The position numbers and the translations under genes were made by a program. DNA of 64,000 nt from Pelomonas sp. CA6 (GTDB lineage Bacteria; Pseudomonadota; Gammaproteobacteria; Burkholderiales; Burkholderiaceae_C). Below the pieces are notes generated by a model. It was given only the letters and a program-made list of their open reading frames with translations, was not told the DNA's origin and made no database searches. Of the stretch, positions 61,023 to 64,000 are shown piece by piece (position 1 is the first letter of the stretch; every line of letters begins with the position of its first letter). Location: assembly GCF_022549225.1 (NCBI RefSeq), contig NZ_JAKZFD010000004.1, positions 248,001 to 312,000 on the forward strand. The letters are read 5' to 3'.

Positions 61023-62102
61023 ATGGGCGAGGCGCGCCGTCCCCCGGTCTGGCTGCCGCGCCTGGCCGCGCTGCTGGCGCTGGTCAACCTGCTGGCCGCG
61101 CTGGCGGGCGGGCTGCAGCGCCTGGGCAGCCTGCCGCCCGCGTTGCAGGGGGTGGCGCACCAGGCGCTGCTACAGCATGGCGCGCTGATGATGGCGGGCT
61201 TCTTCGCCACGCTGATCGCGCTGGAGCGCGCCGTGGCGCTGCGCCGCGGCCTGTATGTGCCACTGCTCGCCGGGCTGGGCGGCGCGGCCCATCTGCACGG
61301 GCTGGCGCCGCTGGGCCATGCGCTGTGGCTGGCCTCGGCGCTGGGGCTGCTGGCGCTGTATGCCTGGGCCGCGCGCCACCGCGGCGCGGCGCTGCCGCTG
61401 CGCGTGGAAGCCAGCGGCGCGGCCATGCTGCTGCTGGGCCACGCCGCCCACGCGCTGGACCAGCCGGCGCTGGCGCGCTGGGGCTGGAGCCTCTTCCTGG
61501 TGCTGACCATCGCCGGTGAACGCCGCGAGCTGACCCGGCTGCTGCCGCTGTCGGCGCTGGCGCGGCGCGGCTTCATCGCGCTGTGGCTGGCGCTGCTCGC
61601 GCTGCCGCTGCCGCTGCTGTGGCTGTGGCGCCCGGCCGTCGGCGACGCGGCGGGCTGGGCCCTGCTGGGCCTGCTGGCGCTGTGGCTGCTGGCCTACGAC
61701 CTGGCGCGGCGCCAGTGGCGGCTGCGCAGCTGGGCCGGGCACACGGCGCTGTGCCTGCTGGTCGGCTATGGCTGGCTGGCGCTGGCCGCGCTGGCGGGAC
61801 TGAGCGGCCAGGCGGTCGCCTGGCATCTGCTGTGGCTGGGCTTTGTATTCGCGATGGTCTTTGGCCACGCACCCATCATGCTGCCGGCGCTGGCCGGCCT
61901 GCGGCCGCGTCACAGCCGCTGGGCGCTGGCGCCGCTGGCGTTGATGGCGGCCAGCCTGCTGCTGCGCGCCGCGCTGCCGCGGTGGCCGGCCGCCGCCCCC
62001 TGGGCGGGTACCGGCCATGTGCTGGCCCTGCTGGGCTTCGCGGCCCTCATGGCCTGGTGCTGCAGGCCGCTGCCGCGACGCGGCGCGGGCCCGCGGCCCT
62101 GA
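61023..62102 (+). CDS. NnrS-like multi-pass membrane protein
   Basis: This protein has about 359 residues and nine to eleven membrane helices. HGALMMAGFFATLIALERAVAL and FGHAPIMLPALAGL resemble the haem/copper-binding helices of NnrS, a protein linked to nitric oxide tolerance in denitrifiers. The His residues in HxALMMAGF and GHAPIM are conserved by family. GTG 61014 is a possible earlier start. It closes the divergent operon. The similarity is partial, so the call is the best match and not certain. Confidence 0.7.
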   Translation: MGEARRPPVWLPRLAALLALVNLLAALAGGLQRLGSLPPALQGVAHQALLQHGALMMAGFFATLIALERAVALRRGLYVPLLAGLGGAAHLHGLAPLGHALWLASALGLLALYAWAARHRGAALPLRVEASGAAMLLLGHAAHALDQPALARWGWSLFLVLTIAGERRELTRLLPLSALARRGFIALWLALLALPLPLLWLWRPAVGDAAGWALLGLLALWLLAYDLARRQWRLRSWAGHTALCLLVGYGWLALAALAGLSGQAVAWHLLWLGFVFAMVFGHAPIMLPALAGLRPRHSRWALAPLALMAASLLLRAALPRWPAAAPWAGTGHVLALLGFAALMAWCCRPLPRRGAGPRP

Positions 62103-62129
62103 TCGGGCCGGGGCCGTGGCCCGGGTCGC

Positions 62130-64000
62130 TCAGAGCTCGGGCAGGCCCATCGCGGGGTCGCTGACCGAGTGACGGCCGGTCTCGACGCGGCCGGCGAAGC
62201 GGCGCGAGAACGACGGGTCGGCATCGCAGCTGACGACGAAGTCATACCAGGCGCCGCTGGCGGCCAGGTCCCAGTGCAGCTCGGCCTTGGCGCCGCCCTT
62301 GACCGTGGCGGTCCATGGGCCGTCACTGCGGTAGGCCTTGGCGCGCACGCTGAAGCTGCAATCGCGCTGGCCGTTGTTGAGCAGCTCCAGGTAGACGTTG
62401 CCGTTGGCGATGTCGTAGCAGACGCGGATCTCCGGCACCGCGGCGCCGGCCTCGCGCATCGTGCTCAGGTCGCCCTTGAAATGGCGATGGAAGCCATTGG
62501 GGCCCAGCACCCACAGGTCGTAGAAGCCGCTGCTGTCGCGCAGGGGCTGCCAGCTGTCGTCCAGCTGCTTGCCGGGCTCGACCATGTAGCGGCGCGGCAC
62601 GCGGTCGAGGTTGAGCTTGTCGTAGACGTGGAAGACCGCGGCGGCCTGGCCGCTGTTGGCGAACAGCAGGCGCACCGTGCCGGCCTGCGCGTCGACGCGC
62701 GCGCTGGTGTGCAGCTCATAGGGCAAGGCGCGCGACGGCCGCGTGCCGGTGGCCTGGCGCGGCAGTTGCGGGTCGATGGGCAGCGGCACCTGGCCCAGTG
62801 CCTCCTGGGCCACGCGCAGCTGGTCGGCCTCGGTCTTGCTGCGCCGGCCCGCCAGCGTGGGCAGGGCCTCGCTGTTGGGCGTGGCGAAGTTGAAGGCGCT
62901 GGTCAGGTCGCCGCAGACGGCGCGCCGGAAGGGGCTGATGTGCGGCTCGGCGACGCCGAACCGCGCCTCCAGGAAGCGGATCACCGAGGTGTGGTCGAAG
63001 GCCTGCGAGTTGACCCAGCCGCCGCGGCTCCACGGCGAGATCACGTACAGCGGCACGCGCGGGCCCGGGCCGTAGACGCGGCCGTCCGGCTTGGGCTGGC
63101 CTCGGCTGCCGGCCGGCGCGGGATGGGTGAAGTACTCGGCGCCCAGGCTGGCCTCGGGCAGCGTGGTCTTGCCGGCATAGCTGCCGTCGCCGTTGGGCGA
63201 CGGGGCCGACGGCGAGGGCACATGGTCGAAGTAGCCGTCGTTCTCGTCGAAGTTGACGATCAGCACGGTCTTGCTCCACACCTCGGGCACCGCGGTGAGC
63301 GCGTCCAGCACCTCCTGCAGGAACCAGGCGCCCTGCACCGGGCTGGACGGCCCCGGGTGCTCGCAGTAGACCGAGGGCGCGTTCATCCAGCAGACCTGGG
63401 GCAGCTTGCCTTCGCGGATGTCGCGCCGGAAGGCGTCCAGGTATTCCTCGGGCCGGGTGCCCGGCAGGGTGTTGGCGATGCCCTTGTACAGCGGGTTCCC
63501 GGCGTTGTCGCGGGCGTGGTCGTAGGCGCGATAGGGCAGCGCCTGGCCGCTGTCGGCATAGGGCTTGTTCGGCTCGCCGCCGCTGCACACCGGGTAGCCG
63601 GAGGCCAGGTTGGCGCGCCGGAACTGGCGGAAGGCGCCCAGCATGTTGTCGCCCCATTCGTCGGGCATGTTCTGGTAGCTGATCCAGCGCACGCCGGCCT
63701 CTTCCAGCCGTTCGGCATAGGTCTTCCAGGTGTAGCCGGTGTCGACGGCGGAGGCGCGGCCGTCCAGCCAGTCCCACTCGTTGCGCACGAAGGCGACGTT
63801 CTGCGCGGTGGCGCCGTTGGTGCCGGTCAGGAAAAAGGAGCGGTTGGCGTCGGTGCCCGTGTGCATCGCGCAGTGGTAGGCGTCGCAGACGGTGAAGGCA
63901 TTGGCCAGCGCGAACTGGAACGGGACTTCGGCCTCGCGGTGATAGCCCATGGCCTTGGTGGTCTTGTAGCGCGGCCATTGCCACATGCGGCCGTGGTCCC
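62130..64000 (-). CDS. Phosphocholine-specific phospholipase C (partial, N-terminus missing)
   Basis: The gene runs off the right edge. The visible ~620 residues cover the middle and end of an alkaline-phosphatase-fold phospholipase C. Present are TVCDAYHCAMHTGTDANRSF, WISYQNMPDEWGDNM, IVNFDENDGYFDHVPSP and GPGPRVPLYVISPWSRGG. The conserved DExDGxFDHV metal site is in place. Two C-terminal beta domains of the DUF756 type follow. It hydrolyses phosphatidylcholine outside the cytoplasm. The missing N-terminus would carry a TAT signal, as in PlcN. It is convergent with the NnrS-like gene. Confidence 0.92.
   Translation of the reverse strand, partial: DHGRMWQWPRYKTTKAMGYHREAEVPFQFALANAFTVCDAYHCAMHTGTDANRSFFLTGTNGATAQNVAFVRNEWDWLDGRASAVDTGYTWKTYAERLEEAGVRWISYQNMPDEWGDNMLGAFRQFRRANLASGYPVCSGGEPNKPYADSGQALPYRAYDHARDNAGNPLYKGIANTLPGTRPEEYLDAFRRDIREGKLPQVCWMNAPSVYCEHPGPSSPVQGAWFLQEVLDALTAVPEVWSKTVLIVNFDENDGYFDHVPSPSAPSPNGDGSYAGKTTLPEASLGAEYFTHPAPAGSRGQPKPDGRVYGPGPRVPLYVISPWSRGGWVNSQAFDHTSVIRFLEARFGVAEPHISPFRRAVCGDLTSAFNFATPNSEALPTLAGRRSKTEADQLRVAQEALGQVPLPIDPQLPRQATGTRPSRALPYELHTSARVDAQAGTVRLLFANSGQAAAVFHVYDKLNLDRVPRRYMVEPGKQLDDSWQPLRDSSGFYDLWVLGPNGFHRHFKGDLSTMREAGAAVPEIRVCYDIANGNVYLELLNNGQRDCSFSVRAKAYRSDGPWTATVKGGAKAELHWDLAASGAWYDFVVSCDADPSFSRRFAGRVETGRHSVSDPAMGLPEL

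Overview
The window is GC-rich DNA whose gene content points to a betaproteobacterium of the order Burkholderiales, probably near the Rubrivivax/Roseateles/Leptothrix group. The evidence is a three-gene proton-translocating transhydrogenase, a PEP-CTERM protein, nitrous oxide reductase genes and very strong GC3 bias. The genus is inference. I saw no tRNA, rRNA or CRISPR array.

Layout. 0.1-16 kb is housekeeping: an RNA methyltransferase, an MFS transporter, rsmE, a LytS/LytTR two-component pair, an FMN reductase, a FadD-type CoA ligase, the transhydrogenase operon, nudJ-mnmA, a NarL-type two-component pair and a CAP-domain protein. 16-21 kb is a MacA/MacB-like export operon whose two permease genes are separated by an unusual tandem repeat. 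21-26 kb holds a small lipoprotein, a ClbS/DfsB-fold protein, a large secreted S8 protease and a PEP-CTERM protein. 26.4-35.7 kb is a compact type II secretion-like operon (G-F-E-L-M-C-D plus three more pseudopilins), with almost every junction overlapping.

36.3-47.5 kb is an accessory Rhs/YD-repeat toxin island with clearly lower GC in its tips and immunity genes. A two-gene YD-repeat protein, each half with its own signal peptide, ends in an HExxH tip followed by an immunity candidate. Two 5'-truncated Rhs tips follow, each with a different toxin end and overlapping immunity candidate, and then a toxin remnant with a fourth immunity gene. Between and after the displaced tips lie three related non-coding elements. 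Their hairpins keep the same loops while the stems change on both sides. This is the best candidate in the window for something undescribed: a structured RNA or structured mobile repeat tied to Rhs cassette turnover.

47.5-49.6 kb is an ene-reductase with a divergent LysR regulator. 49.6-62.1 kb is a denitrification locus. nosZ-R-D-F-Y-L-L run leftward; a cytochrome c, an ApbE/NosX flavin transferase, a DUF59 protein and an NnrS-like membrane protein run rightward, with an FNR-like box between. Together they would make, metallate and feed electrons to N2O reductase. The right edge cuts a non-haemolytic-type phospholipase C.
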